Shown piece by piece: positions 1 to 15,000 of a stretch of DNA of 64,000 nt. The stretch covers positions 5,884,030 through 5,948,029 of the forward strand of contig CAIIXF020000009.1 of NCBI GenBank assembly GCA_903813345.2, written 5' to 3'. The translations under genes were made by a program, and so were the position numbers. The stretch comes from Owenia fusiformis (taxonomy: Eukaryota > Annelida > Polychaeta > Sabellida > Oweniidae). A model generated the notes under the pieces. It was not told where the DNA came from and ran no database searches. It saw only the letters and a program-made list of their open reading frames with translations. Each line of letters begins with the position of its first letter. Within the stretch, counting starts at the first letter, position 1.

Positions 1-40
1 GCCCCTCATGATCTTCCATGATGACCCAGTCAGAGTCCTA
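1..40 (+). CDS. Myosin exon a (3' part)
   Basis: Reads [13 protein letters not shown] in the frame required by the next exon and ends at a consensus donor (gtaagt at 41). It is linker just before the MyTH4 domain. Its acceptor is outside the window. Confidence 0.7.
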
Positions 41-3000
41 GTAAGTATAGAGTAATGATATTGAAGTCAATACATATATAGGGTGAGTATATACATGCAG
101 GTAGAGCTGTCCAGCAAATTGTCGGCTCATTTTTATGTTCTTTCCCGATTTTTTTTATTGAAATTCAAGCTGGCTCATCTGAACATGGTCATTAATATTT
201 TATTACACATTCCAGGTTTCTTACATAATTTAATAACCAGAACAATTCATTTATTTCACTCTGTGAAATACATGTAATATTTAATTGGTGAGGAAATTTA
301 TTTAATATGCCAGTTAAAATGATTTTTCCTTATATGCAGGCCCGGCCACATTAATATATAGCAACATACATGTAGTAAAAAAACTATGTTCTGTATCCGT
401 TATACTAGTATAGTATGCAATACTTTACAGGCCATATTTCTTGCCAAGACCAAAATTTTCAATTTATTCATTCTTTTTTCACCCATTGTAATGTTAACAA
501 AAACAACTTCACTCATTATGTGTTCACTTATCTGAGGCAGATCTGAAAATCAAGAGGGAGTTGCAAAAATTTGGCCTCGAATTTGATATTTTTGGGCTCA
601 AAATCTGAAAATAATGGCAATTTGTCAGCTAAATTGTCCAATTTATCGGGGTAGAAGCACATTTTGGCCCTCAAAATTATTTTTCTGATTGTGCAAGATA
701 ACAGGGGCCTCATAGTGTAACAAATGGCAGGTTGTGACATTTTCCATGTTAATGCGATGAAAATAAAATGCCAAATACTTGTGTGTTATAGGATGAAGGC
801 AGTGTCACTAGTCAAAGCAGTTCTGTTATGCGAGATGGTAAATATTCTATGATGGAGTTTGCAATGCTACATTTTAGAGAAACCATGGATAGGTATGTTC
901 ACCATCTCTTGGCTGTCTTATATGGATTTAATGCATATTATTTCAACTTCAGCATGTTCCCAGAAGGAATATTCTGAATTCTGATTCAGATTGTCTTTAA
1001 CAATGTTTCTATTGTTATTTTGTTAAGTACAATTAAAAAACAAGAATCGTTTGTTTTCTTTTTTCTAGAAAATAAATCTTGGTTATCTTGTTTTTTTACT
1101 CTTTTCTCTAATAATCATTTTGATACGATAAAAAATCTTGAATTGGTTTGAACTAATGTTTCTAGACATTGCTTTTAACAATTTTGCTTTTATTCATCTA
1201 ACTAATATTTAATTCTTAAAATAACAATCTCAATTATAACGAACTGCCATCTATATGTCTTATATTGTAGCAATCGAAAACGAAGATCTTTTGGGAGAAA
1301 AGGTAGCCACATGCACAACATACAGTGAATGAGCCATGAAGCTTTGTTAATAAACCTGCTTGGGGAGATATTGTGTATAATTTGGATTGTATTTATTTAG
1401 TTAGGGGTGGTCTCCAAATGTTAGCAATGTTGTGGAAGAAAGGTTAATTTTGTAACGGTTTAACCCCTCCCCCCTTATAATAGTTTTAAATGTTCATAAT
1501 ACTAACATTCCCTGGATCAAAAATCAATATTTTTCACCCAAGAATAAGTGATAAGACATTTGACCCTCCCTTCTAACGAAAATAATTTCCTTCTTCCATG
1601 ATTAAGGGCACCATCCCTTTCCAGCTATAATGGGATTTTAAAATACAGTAAAGCCTATTTGTGAGAATCACTGCTCAGGGTGTAAGGCTAATTTTTTCAA
1701 AATAATGTGCTTTCATATTGAGGCATTAGGCATTTGGACAATTTAATTGGGTTATGGTCAGTAACCTGTTAACATTTGCAAGATCATTCATTTTCAATTG
1801 TGTTTATACATTTTCAGCGATGTTCATTCATTTTCAATGGTGTTCATTTATTTTCAATGATATTCATTCATATTTAAAAATGTTTATTCATATTCAATGA
1901 TGTTTATTCATATTCAATGATGTTCATTCATTTTCAATAATGCTCATTCATATTCAATGATGTTCATTCATATTCAATGATGTTCATTTATTTTCAATGA
2001 TGTCTATTCATATTCAATGATGTTCATTCATTTTCAATAATGCTCATTCATTTTCAATAATGTTCATTCATATTCAATGATGTTCATTAAGTTTCAATAA
2101 TGTTCATTCATATACAATGATGTTCATTCATATTCAATGATGTTCATTTATTTTCAATGATGTCTATTCATATTCAATGATGTTCATTCATTTTCAATAA
2201 TGCTCATTCATTTTCAATAATGTTCATTCATATTCAATGATGTTCATTAATTTTCAATAATGTTCATTCATATACAATGATGTTCATTCATATTCAATGA
2301 TGTTCATTTATTTTCAATGATGTTTATTCATATTCAATGATGTTCTTTCAATAATGTTCATTCATATTCAATGATGTTCATTCATTTTCAATTATATTCA
2401 TTCATATTCAACGATGTTCATTCATTTTCAATGATGTTTATTCATATTCAATGATGTTCATTCATTTTCAATAATGTACATTCATATTCAATGATGTTCA
2501 TTCATTTTCAATAATGTTCATTCATATTCAATGATGTTCATTCATTTTCAATTATGTTCATTCATATTCAACGATGTTCATTCATTTTCAATAATGTTTA
2601 TTCATATTTAATGATGTCAATTCATTTTCAATACTGTTCATTCATATTCAATGATGTTCATTCATTTTCAATTATGTTCATTCATATTCAACAATGTTCA
2701 TTCATTTTCAATGATGTTTATTCATATTCAATGATGTTCATTCATTTTCAATAATGTTCATTCATATTCAATGATGTTCATTCATTTTCATTTATGTTCA
2801 TTCATATTCAACGATGTTCATTCATTTTCAATGATGTTTATTCATATTCAATGATGTTTATTCATATTCAATGATGTTCATTCATTTTCAATGATGTTCA
2901 TTCATATTCAACGATGTTCATTCATTTTCAATGATGTTTATTAATATTCAATGATGTACATTCATATTCAATGATGTTCATTCATTTTCAGTGATGTTCA

Positions 3001-6000
3001 TTCATATTCAGTGATGTTCATTCATATTCAATGATGTTCATTCATTTTCAATTATGTTCATTCATGTTCAATGATGTTCATTCATTTTCAATGATGTTCA
3101 TTCATTTTCAGTGATGTTCATTCATATTCAGTTTTCATAGCATAGCATCAGTCTACCATTGAGTATACTGACTCAAAAATTGTCCAGATTTCTAAAAGTT
3201 CCAATCATCAGATTGTTCAAACAGGCTTTACTGTATTACTGAACTAAGAATAGACTTTCAGAGACTAGTTCCAGTTGGAATCTACAAACTGACAAATACA
3301 GCATGGTTCCCCCTCATCCAAATAGAGAAAAAACATCCATATTTAAGTTGCTTGTATTACGTAGGCTTGTGTTTCATTTAGGTATGAGATGGTCCGCACC
3401 GACGATGGCTCTATTAGAGGGACAGTTAAGAAACTTGAAAGTATGAAGCTTGGGAAATCTAACAAAAACTCTAGTCATAAAAAAGGTGATGGGACATGCA
3501 TTTAGCATGTAGTTTCTATATAACTTTAACATAGCTATCCTTTTACTAACAACTAACAATGCTAACTAAAGTGTTATCTAATCTTGTCATGGATCACAAA
3601 GGACTCTTAAACTTGTCATGCATCATGCAGAGGTCATGACTTGTGTGTCATGAAGGTCCTCCAGATCTTGTCATTTGTCATAAAGGGCTCTTATAAAATC
3701 TTGTCATGCATCATGAAGGGCTCTTTGTCTCCTCATACTAGTGCATTTGAAGGGCTCTTTGTCTTGCATCATGAAGGGCTCTTGATCTTGTCATGTGTAT
3801 AATCCTTTCATAATCTTGGCATGTGCCATGAGGTGTTCCCTTTGCTGTTTCAGTAGCTGTTAAATGCATTCAAATAAAATGTTGAAATCAAAACTGCTTT
3901 CAAATTGAAAAATTATAGATAAGAAATCAAAAGAAAATCTTCTGGAATTATGAAATTATGGTTTTTGGACCTGAACAAATATTGCCTATTATATAATGCT
4001 TGGAATGCTTGTACGAAACAGTCTTAGTAAAAATTAGTTCCTATGAGCTTTTGCGTTTTAAGTGCAAAGTGCATTTACACCTTATCCCTTCAGTAATATT
4101 AATGATTTTTAAAGCCCTTACATTTACTGCCAAGACAGTTGAGATTTACAGTTGAGTATTGATATGCTTATAAAAATGAAGGTTTAATTTAACAATTTTT
4201 ATTAAAATTCAAAAGTTATGATTGGCCAAAATTATTGATACCAGTGATGTATACTGCAATCAATCCAAGATGTAGATACATGTAGCTGATGTATTTCCCA
4301 ATATGAACTAGCTATTAATTGTGATGTTAAGTTAAATGTGTTTACTGCATATCCCAATACATGTGCATCTGAAAATCAATAATGTGTAAAATAGGGTGAA
4401 CTTAGGTAATGAGAGTGAGAGTTTCTCAATTGGCAAGAATTTGAAAATTTTTATGTTTTCATAAACGGTGAATATTATAACTATCTATAAAAAGAATTTA
4501 TTGCCAGTTTCTAAAAGTTTCTATAATTGCAAGCATTAGGAGGATAATGGTGAAATAGTCTTTCAAATATACTATTGAAATAAATTATAATTATATATTT
4601 GACATTTGACCTCATTGGCGACGTTGCAGAATATTTGGACCTTGCATGACCTTGACCTTTCGTTGAATTTGATTTTAATATGTTGTATTTTAGGAAAGAA
4701 AACAGATAGCTGGTCATGGAAAGAACAAGCAGAGCTTGTCAAGTGGACAAAGGTATATTTTAATAGTGTATCATTTATTTATTTGACCATTTTGGGAATA
4801 GTTTTAAAAAGGGTTCTTGCTTCTGTTCATTGTGCAAGTTTTACAACCACCATTTTTGAGATAAGTGATGATTATTATCTGTTACATATGATTGTCTGAA
4901 ACATTTGATTGTCTGTTACATATGATTGTGTCACTACATATGATTGTCTGTTAAATATGATTATCCGTCACTACATATGATTGTCTGTTACATATGATTG
5001 TCTGAAACATTTGATTGTCTGTTACATATGATTGTGTCACTACATATGATTGTCTGTTAAATATGATTATCCGTCACTACATATGATTGTCTGTTACATA
5101 TGATTGTCTGTGACTACATATGATTGTCTGTATCTACATATGATTGTCTGTCACTACATATGATTGTCTGTCACTACATATGATTGTCTGTTACATATGA
5201 TTGTCTGTCACCACATATGATTGTCTGTTACATATGATTGTCTGATACTACATATGATTGTCTGTTACATATGATTGTCTGTCACTACATATGATTGTCT
5301 GTTACATATGATTGTCTGTCACCACATATGATTGTCTGTTACATATGATTGTCTGATACTACATATGATTGTCTGTTACTACATATGATTGTCTGTTACA
5401 TATGATGGTCTGTCACTACAAATGATTGTCTGTTACATATGATTGTCTGTTACATATATAATTGTCTGTTACATTGTCATGTTTAGAAACTTGCATTTAT
5501 GTTGTTTTTTCATTTTAGTCTCCTATCCAGATTTCTCTACTGAAGCACAGCAATTCAAAGCTCAATAAGATGGCACTGGAGTGCTTCATTTGTAAGTAGA
5601 AACAAATATCATCCTTTACCCAAGAGGAGGGCAAACCCTAGAGCTTAGAGATGACAGACAATTATGTTTCTTGCTTACCAATTTTATTTGTCCAAATTTT
5701 TGGTATCTTAGTTTTGGAATACCACATTTTGTGATGTTTTAATCGATGTTAGCATATTCTTTACATCTTTGTTATATCTTGATGTGAAATAACAAGCTAT
5801 GATATTGGTTAACATGCCAGAAATTAACATAATATTATTCGAAGCATTTTTAGAAAATTTTGAGAGTGCCATTGAATGACTTCAATTGTCTGTCAATTTG
5901 ACCAATCAGCAAAGATGTCTTCTCAATACACATTTACATTATAGACTAAATGTCTTCAATGAACCCTGGGGTTTACCCTCTTTTCCTGTATCTGAATCAG

Positions 6001-9000
6001 CATCATCCTATCATACTACACTCCTTGTAAATCCCATGTTCCATAAACAGAATGTTGAGACTAGATGCATAGTCATATAATATTGTTATGTCTCCTATTT
6101 TTTGTGTGGGCGTCTGGCGTTCGTCATTCAACCTCTGTAACAAATAGCAGGTGGTGACATTTTTCCTGTTAATGCCTAATGCTTTAGTTAATTATTTTTG
6201 AATATGAAATCAATAGAAAATATTTACAGGTTATAGTGCCTTTGACCCCCTCTAGAGGGAGCATTGTTTGCCATATATCAATGAACTTCAAGTTGTATCA
6301 GGCAATAACCTCATTTTTGTGAAATAACATGTAATGTTTTTGTGAAAAACACACAGATTGATTAGAAATTTTGATTTATTTTTCTGGTAGAATTATAGTT
6401 TATGTTGAGAAACATTACAAATAGATTTAGAAATTTGATTAATTTTTCTGTAAAATAGATATAGTTGAGGATTTGTAAATCATCATAAATAGAACAATTT
6501 TCCATAACTCATGGAAAAACATGTTGAAAATGTCCGGAATAAAGGTCCAGGGAGTGTAAGGATTAGAGGGGTTTACGTAGCAATAAACATTGTAATGATA
6601 AATAAGACAACATCACTATTCCTAAAAATAATTTATTGGCATTTCAATGATGGTTTTGATATATTGCTTGAAGGAATATTCTACACTTTTTGTCTTCATA
6701 CGAATGATATATGTGATTAATGAGTGAATCGGATTTGATATCTGCATTATATTATAGAGAAAGAGGGAAGATATTGAATATCCTCAGTGGATAAAAATCA
6801 CAATATTTGTGCATTTTTATTCCACAGTTAAGGGTTTTCTTTTTTATCACTTGAACAATTTCTATGTATGAACCTGAGTAGGTGGGCTTGTAGGGCTTTT
6901 GTCGCATATTTTAAATTAGAAATCACTCGAGTTTTTCTAATTATAGAAAGCTTCAGATGTTTTTTCATTCAACTAAACACCTCTCTTTGAATAGTCATTT
7001 TGGGTAGAAATAAGAGAACTGAAATCTGGAAATGAAAATTCAGTTTTTGTTTATTTGTCTTTTGCAGCAATAATGCGGTACATGGGAGACTACCCTCTAG
7101 CCAAGAACCAGAAGTTGGTAGACTGTGTACATGCTGTTCTTACTGTAAGTCCATGCAGTCACAACAAGAATGATTAAATTAAATATGGCTGTAATTGGTA
7201 TCATAGATTATCTCAGTATTTTTTTGTATACTTGGTCCTAACTTCCCATGGGGAACCTTAAAATGGGCTTTCTGAGCTTTATGAAAATATACAAGTCAAA
7301 AGTGAAAACAAACATGCTAATACAATGTGGAAAAATAACAGTACATGATTACTATGGCTCAATAACAATTTCTCCATATTTTTTGTTTGCAATTCTATTC
7401 AAAAGAGTATAGAGATTGTAAAGATTGAGGGGAAGGTTGCAATTTCCTGTCCAACTTTTCCTAGTTGAATGACTAAATGAGAGTGTTTTAGGTTGTTACC
7501 AGGTATATGTACATGTATATGTATATGTACATGTACATGTGTATTTGATCAAATAGTGTATGAACAGACGCCATGTCAAGTTATAACTTAACGTTTATTT
7601 CAGGCTTGCCATTATCATGCTGATCTCCGAGATGAGGTCTATGTGCAACTCTGTAAGCAGACTACCAGTAATAGGAGCACAAAACCGTAAGTTAATGTAA
7701 CTTAAATATGCATCTTTGTATTTAAAGGTCTTGGTTTACCAGATGATTTCCAAATATGTTTGCACAGGTGTCAAAGGGTCAAAAATATTTAACAGTCTCT
7801 TTTCCTTAAATTCCACTCAGAGACATATCATACACATTGTCTAAGCTTTATAATAAAACCATACGATTATCATATATAATTGCCTCTCTCTATTCTTCTT
7901 CAGGTTTAGCTGTCAGAGGGGCTGGCGGTTGATGTCAATTATGTGTGCATACTACAATACCTCAGACATTCTCAGGCCCTACCTTATGACATATCTAGAA
8001 AATGCTGCCTACAATTCATCTAGGCAGTACCATGGTGTGTATATACTGTATTGTGTGTATGTCAGAATACTGGTCACTGCTTGAACAGTTATAAGCTTGT
8101 CTTAAACAGGCTTTGGCTTGTCTGATATTGTTTTAACAGGTCCAGGCACATTGTATCTTGTTTGAGCAGGTTCATGCATGTCTAATTTTGTCTAAGCAGG
8201 TTCATGCCTGTCTAATATTGTCTAAGCAGGTTCATGCCTGTCTAATCTTGTCTAAGCAGGTTCATGCCTGACTAATTTTGTTTAATCAGGTTCAACTTTG
8301 TCTGATCTTGTTTAAGCAAGTTCATGCCTGTCTAATCTTGTTTGAGCAGGTTCACCCTTGATGATACATTGATTTACGTTTCAGGCTTGGCTTCAGTTTG
8401 TCTTCAAAATATACGAAAAACACTAAAATATGGTGGTAGAAAAAATATCCCCACTTCTGTAGAAATTGACCAAGTGACAGTTGGACGTATAACAAAACGT
8501 CAACTCATCGTGCTTCCTGGTGGAACACCATTTGTGATGCAGTCAAAATCGACGACAGTTGTGGAAGATGTAGTCGAAGCTATTTGCCAAGAACTTCACA
8601 TCTCAAATGATATTGAGACGGAAGAATATGCAATATTTTATGTAGTTGAAAAAGGTAAGTACATGCACATATTTTGGTGGATGGAGTGTTAGTTTAATAG
8701 TATAAGAACTTATTACCATGGATTTGTGGTCTGTTTGACTGATTGATGAACTCAAAATAACCGGTCCAAATAACCAGGTCACCCATATGATTTGTGTATC
8801 GGATAAACTTACCTTTCCTTATTGATTATAAATAGGTTTTCAGATCCAATGTCAAATATTTGAGAAATGAACATATTTGAATGAGGCTTGAAATTATACA
8901 TTAAATCATATCCTAACTGTACATTGTATTTTCATTAATTATCCCATCGAACGAAGTTCGGAGGGATATAGGGAACGCCTCCGTCCGTCCGTACATACGT

Positions 9001-12000
9001 CCGTCCGTCCGAGCAATAACTCAAATACCGTTGGTCTGATTTTGTTCATATTTTGTACACATATACCCTATGGGGGTAGAAGTTCTGCTCGGAAGCCAAT
9101 TTTCAAAATGGCCGCTTATTTAAAAATGGCGGCCATTTTAGTGCTGATTTTACAGTAATTTAGGTGCAATATGTAAAACTGTAATGGCAATATGTTTTAA
9201 ATGTAAAAAAATTATGTAGGACATTAATAAAGCTAGAAATGTAGATAGTATAAAAGCACATGGCAGCCATCTTGAAAAATGGCGGCCTTTACTCGTTATT
9301 TTACAATTTTTGCTGTAACTCGAAAAGTAGTGGAGCGATTTTGTTCATATTTGGTATGTGAATACTATAAGCATGGCACACTGTCTAATGACACTTTTGG
9401 TAGAAGGCGGCCATTTTGAAAATGGTGGTCATTTTGAAAAATGGCCGCCATTTTAACTTATTTTACTTTAACTCGAAAAGTAGTGGAGCGATTTTGTTCA
9501 TATTTGGTATGTGAATACTATAAGCATAGCACACTGTCTAATGACACTTTTGGTAGAAGGCGGCCATTTTTCAAAATGGCGGCCATTTTAACGTATTTTA
9601 CTATAACTCGAAAAGTAGTAGAGCGATTTTGTTCATATTTGGTATGTGAATATTATAAGCATAGCACACTGTCTAATGACACTTTTGGTAGAAGGTGGCC
9701 ATTTTGAAAAATGGCTGCCATTTTTGCTATATACTTTGTTTGTAAAAATGCCAGCCATGGCTGTTCGATGGGATTCGCTACGCTTTGGCGTTGCCGTTGT
9801 TCTGGTTTAAACAAGTCATACTCTTTAAGCAACATAATATGTTTTTCAGAAAACTTATATTGCCCACTGACAAGGAATGAGTATATATTTGACATCACAA
9901 CGGAACTGATGATTCAACGCAAAGAATTTTACCTGCTTTTCCAGAGGACAAGTTGGTTTTTCCCATTGCGACTAGAAGGCAGTAGTGACCTCTATATTGA
10001 CATTATCTACAATCAGGTATCCTGAAATTTGTAAACCCTAACACAGTTAGAGATTGTCTGTGTATGCTTAGGTATTGTCATTATTTAGCGAGTCCGTTCT
10101 AATCAGATGGTGTTATACTTATCATTTCGCTCAGGGTAATCAATTATATAATAAGCAATGAAGTTGCATTGCTCAATTCTAATAATACTTATTCAATGCT
10201 CGATTTATATTAATTACAAGGCACGATAACCTGACAAGAATCTTCCTGTGTTATGGTTGAATGGATATACATTGTATATCTTTTCACTTTTGTTTGATTA
10301 TACTAAAGGCAGTCAGTGTAACCATATTCATCTTATTCATAGGCCACTCTGTTATGTTTTATCAATGAAAATGTGACTACTTCTATATAAAGTGCAGACT
10401 GGCAATTTATTCAACTAATGTCTGATTGTACTTTCAGTGCATACTGACATTATTCAGCTAATGTCTGATTGTACTTTTAGTGAATACTGGCATTTTTCAG
10501 CTGATGTCTGATCATACTTTCAGTGAATATTGAAATTATTCAACTAATGTCTGATTGTACTTTCAGTGCATACTGACATTATTCAGCTAATGTCTGATTG
10601 TACTTTTAGTGAATACTGGCATTTTTCAGCTAATGTCTGGTTGTACTTTCAGTGCATACTGACATTATTCAACTAATGTCTGATTGTACTTTCAGTGCAT
10701 ACTGACATTATTCAACTTATGTCTGATCATACTTTCAGTGAATATTGGCATTATTCAACTTATGTCTGATTGTACTTTCTGTGCATACTGACATTATTCA
10801 GCTAATGTCTGATTGTACTTTCAGTGCATATTGGCATTATTCAGCTAATGTCTGATTGTACTTGCAGTGCATACTGACATTATTCAGCTAATGTCTGATT
10901 GTACTTTTAGTGAATACTGGCATTTTTCAGCTAATGTCTGATTGTACTTTCAGTGCAAATTGACATTATTCAACTAATGTCTGATTGTACTTTCAGTGCA
11001 TACTGACATTATTCAACTTATGTCTGATCATACTTTCAGTGAATATTGGCATTATTCAACTTATGTCTGATTGTACTTTCTGTGCATACTGAAATTATTC
11101 AGCTAATGTCTGATTGTACTTTCAGTGCATACTGACATTATTCAACTTATGTCTGATCATACTTTCAGTGAATATTGGCATTATTCAACTTATGTCTGAT
11201 TGTACTTTCTGTGCATACTGACATTATTCAGCTAATGTCTGATTGTACTTTCAGTGCATACTGACATTATTCAACTGATGTCTGATCATACTTTCAGTGA
11301 ATATTGGCATTATTCAACTTATGTCTGATTGTACTTTCTGTGCATACTGACATTATTCATCTAATGTCTGATTGTACTTTCAGTGCATACTGACATTATT
11401 CAACTTATGTCTGATCATACTTTCAGTGAATATTGGCATTATTCAACTTATGTCTGATTGTACTTTCTGTGCATACTGACATTATTCAGCTAATGTCTGA
11501 TTGTACTTTCAGTGCATACTGACATTATTCAACTTATGTCTGATCATACTTTCAGTGAATATTGGCATTATTCAACTTATGTCTGATTGTACTTTCTGTG
11601 CATACTGACATTATTCAGCTAATGTCTGATTGTACTTTCAGTGCATACTGACATTATTCAGCTAATGTCTGATCATACTTTCAGTGAATATTGGCATTAT
11701 TCAACTTATGTCTGATCATACTTTCAGTGAATATTGGCATTATTCAACTTATGTCTGATTGTACTTTCAGTGCATACTGACATTATTCAACTTATGTCTG
11801 ATCATACTTTCAGTGAATATTGGCATTATTCAACTTATGTCTGATTGTACTTTCTGTGCATACTGACATTATTCAGCTAATGTCTGATTGTACTTTCTGT
11901 GCATACTGACATTATTCAGCTAATGTCTGATTGTACTTTCAGTGCATACTGACATTATTCAACTAATGTCTGATTGTACTTTCAGTGCATACTGACATTA

Positions 12001-15000
12001 TTCAACTTATGTCTGATCATACTTTCAGTGAATATTGGCATTATTCAACTTATGTCTGATTGTACTTTCTGTGCATACTGACATTATTCAGCTAATGTCT
12101 GATTGTACTTTCAGTGCATACTGACATTATTCAACTTATGTCTGATCATACTTTCAGTGAATATTGGCATTATTCAACTTATGTCTGATTGTACTTTCTG
12201 TGCATACTGACATTATTCAGCTAATGTCTGATTGTACTTTCTGTGCATACTGACATTATTCAGCTAATGTCTGATTGTACTTTCTGTGCATACTGACATT
12301 ATTCAGCTAATGTCTGATTGTACTTTCAGTGCATACTGACATTATTCAGTTAATGTCTGATCATGTTAATGTCTGATTGTACTTTCAGTGAATATTGGCA
12401 TTATTCAACTTATGTCTGATCATACTTTCAGTGAATATTGGCATTATTCAGCTAATGTCTGATTGTACTTTCTGTGCATACTAAAATTAATCAGCTAATG
12501 TCTGATTGTACTTTCAGTGCATACTGACATTATTCAACTAATGTCTGATTGTACTTTCAGTGCGTACTGACATTATTCAACTTATGTCTGATCATACTTT
12601 CAGTGAATATTGGCATTATTCAACTTATGTCTGATTGTACTTTCTGTGCATACTGACATTATTCAGCTAATGTCTGATTGTACTTTCAGTGCGTACTGAC
12701 ATTATTCAACTTATGTCTGATCATACTTTCAGTGAATATTGGCATTATTCAACTTATGTCTGATTGTACTTTCAGTGCATACTGACATTATTCAGCTAAT
12801 GTCTGATCATACTTTCAGTGCATACTGACATTATTCAACTTATGTCTGATTGTACTTTCTGTGCATACTGACGTTATTCAGCTAATGTCTGATTGTACTT
12901 TCAGTGCATACTGACATTATTCAGCTAATGTCTGATTGTACTTGCAGTGCATACTGACATTATTCAACTTATGTCTGATTGTACTTTCTGTGCATACTGA
13001 CGTTATTCAGCTAATGTCTGATTGTACTTTCAGTGCATACTGACATTATTCAGTTAATGTCTGATTGTACTTTCAGTGAATATTGGCATTATTCAACTTA
13101 TGTCTGATTGTACTTTCTGTGCATACTGACATTATTCAACTTATGTCTGATCATACTTTCAGTGAATATTGGCATTATTCAACTTATGTCTGATTGTACT
13201 TTCTGTGCATACTGACATTATTCAGCTAATGTCTGATTGTACTTTCAGTGCGTACTGACATTATTCAACTTATGTCTGATCATACTTTCAGTGAATATTG
13301 GCATTATTCAACTTATGTCTGATTGTACTTTCTGTGCATACTGACATTATTCAACTAATGTCTGATTGTACTTTCAGTGCGTACTGACATTATTCAACTG
13401 ATGTCTGATCATACTTTCAGTGAATATTGGCATTATTCAACTTATGTCTGATTGTACTTTCTGTGCATACTGACATTATTCATCTAATGTCTGATTGTAC
13501 TTTCAGTGCATACTGACATTATTCAACTTATGTCTGATCATACTTTCAGTGAATATTGGCATTATTCAACTTATGTCTGATTGTACTTTCTGTGCATACT
13601 GACATTATTCAGCTAATGTCTGATTGTACTTTCAGTGCATACTGACATTATTCAACTTATGTCTGATCATACTTTCAGTGAATATTGGCATTATTCAACT
13701 TATGTCTGATTGTACTTTCTGTGCATACTGACATTATTCAGCTAATGTCTGATTGTACTTTCAGTGCATACTGACATTATTCAGCTAATGTCTGATCATA
13801 CTTTCAGTGAATATTGGCATTATTCAACTTATGTCTGATCATACTTTCAGTGAATATTGGCATTATTCAACTTATGTCTGATTGTACTTTCAGTGCATAC
13901 TGACATTATTCAACTTATGTCTGATCATACTTTCAGTGAATATTGGCATTATTCAACTTATGTCTGATTGTACTTTCTGTGCATACTGACATTATTCAGC
14001 TAATGTCTGATTGTACTTTCTGTGCATACTGACATTATTCAGCTAATGTCTGATTGTACTTTCAGTGCATACTGACATTATTCAACTAATGTCTGATTGT
14101 ACTTTCAGTGCATACTGACATTATTCAACTTATGTCTGATCATACTTTCAGTGAATATTGGCATTATTCAACTTATGTCTGATTGTACTTTCTGTGCATA
14201 CTGACATTATTCAGCTAATGTCTGATTGTACTTTCAGTGCATACTGACATTATTCAACTTATGTCTGATCATACTTTCAGTGAATATTGGCATTATTCAA
14301 CTTATGTCTGATTGTACTTTCTGTGCATACTGACATTATTCAGCTAATGTCTGATTGTACTTTCTGTGCATACTGACATTATTCAGCTAATGTCTGATTG
14401 TACTTTCTGTGCATACTGACATTATTCAGCTAATGTCTGATTGTACTTTCAGTGCATACTGACATTATTCAGTTAATGTCTGATCATGTTAATGTCTGAT
14501 TGTACTTTCAGTGAATATTGGCATTATTCAACTTATGTCTGATCATACTTTCAGTGAATATTGGCATTATTCAGCTAATGTCTGATTGTACTTTCTGTGC
14601 ATACTAAAATTATTCAGCTAATGTCTGATTGTACTTTCAGTGCATACTGACATTATTCAACTAATGTCTGATTGTACTTTCAGTGCGTACTGACATTATT
14701 CAACTTATGTCTGATCATACTTTCAGTGAATATTGGCATTATTCAACTTATGTCTGATTGTACTTTCTGTGCATACTGACATTATTCAGCTAATGTCTGA
14801 TTGTACTTTCAGTGCGTACTGACATTATTCAACTTATGTCTGATCATACTTTCAGTGAATATTGGCATTATTCAACTTATGTCTGATTGTACTTTCAGTG
14901 CATACTGACATTATTCAGCTAATGTCTGATCATACTTTCAGTGCATACTGACATTATTCAACTTATGTCTGATTGTACTTTCTGTGCATACTGACGTTAT

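Noticed and set aside
9441-10025. Open frames in the 'ggcggccatttt' repeat as a gene
   Set aside because: The first is repeat translation; the second only matters where it overlaps myosin exon j (9850-10016).
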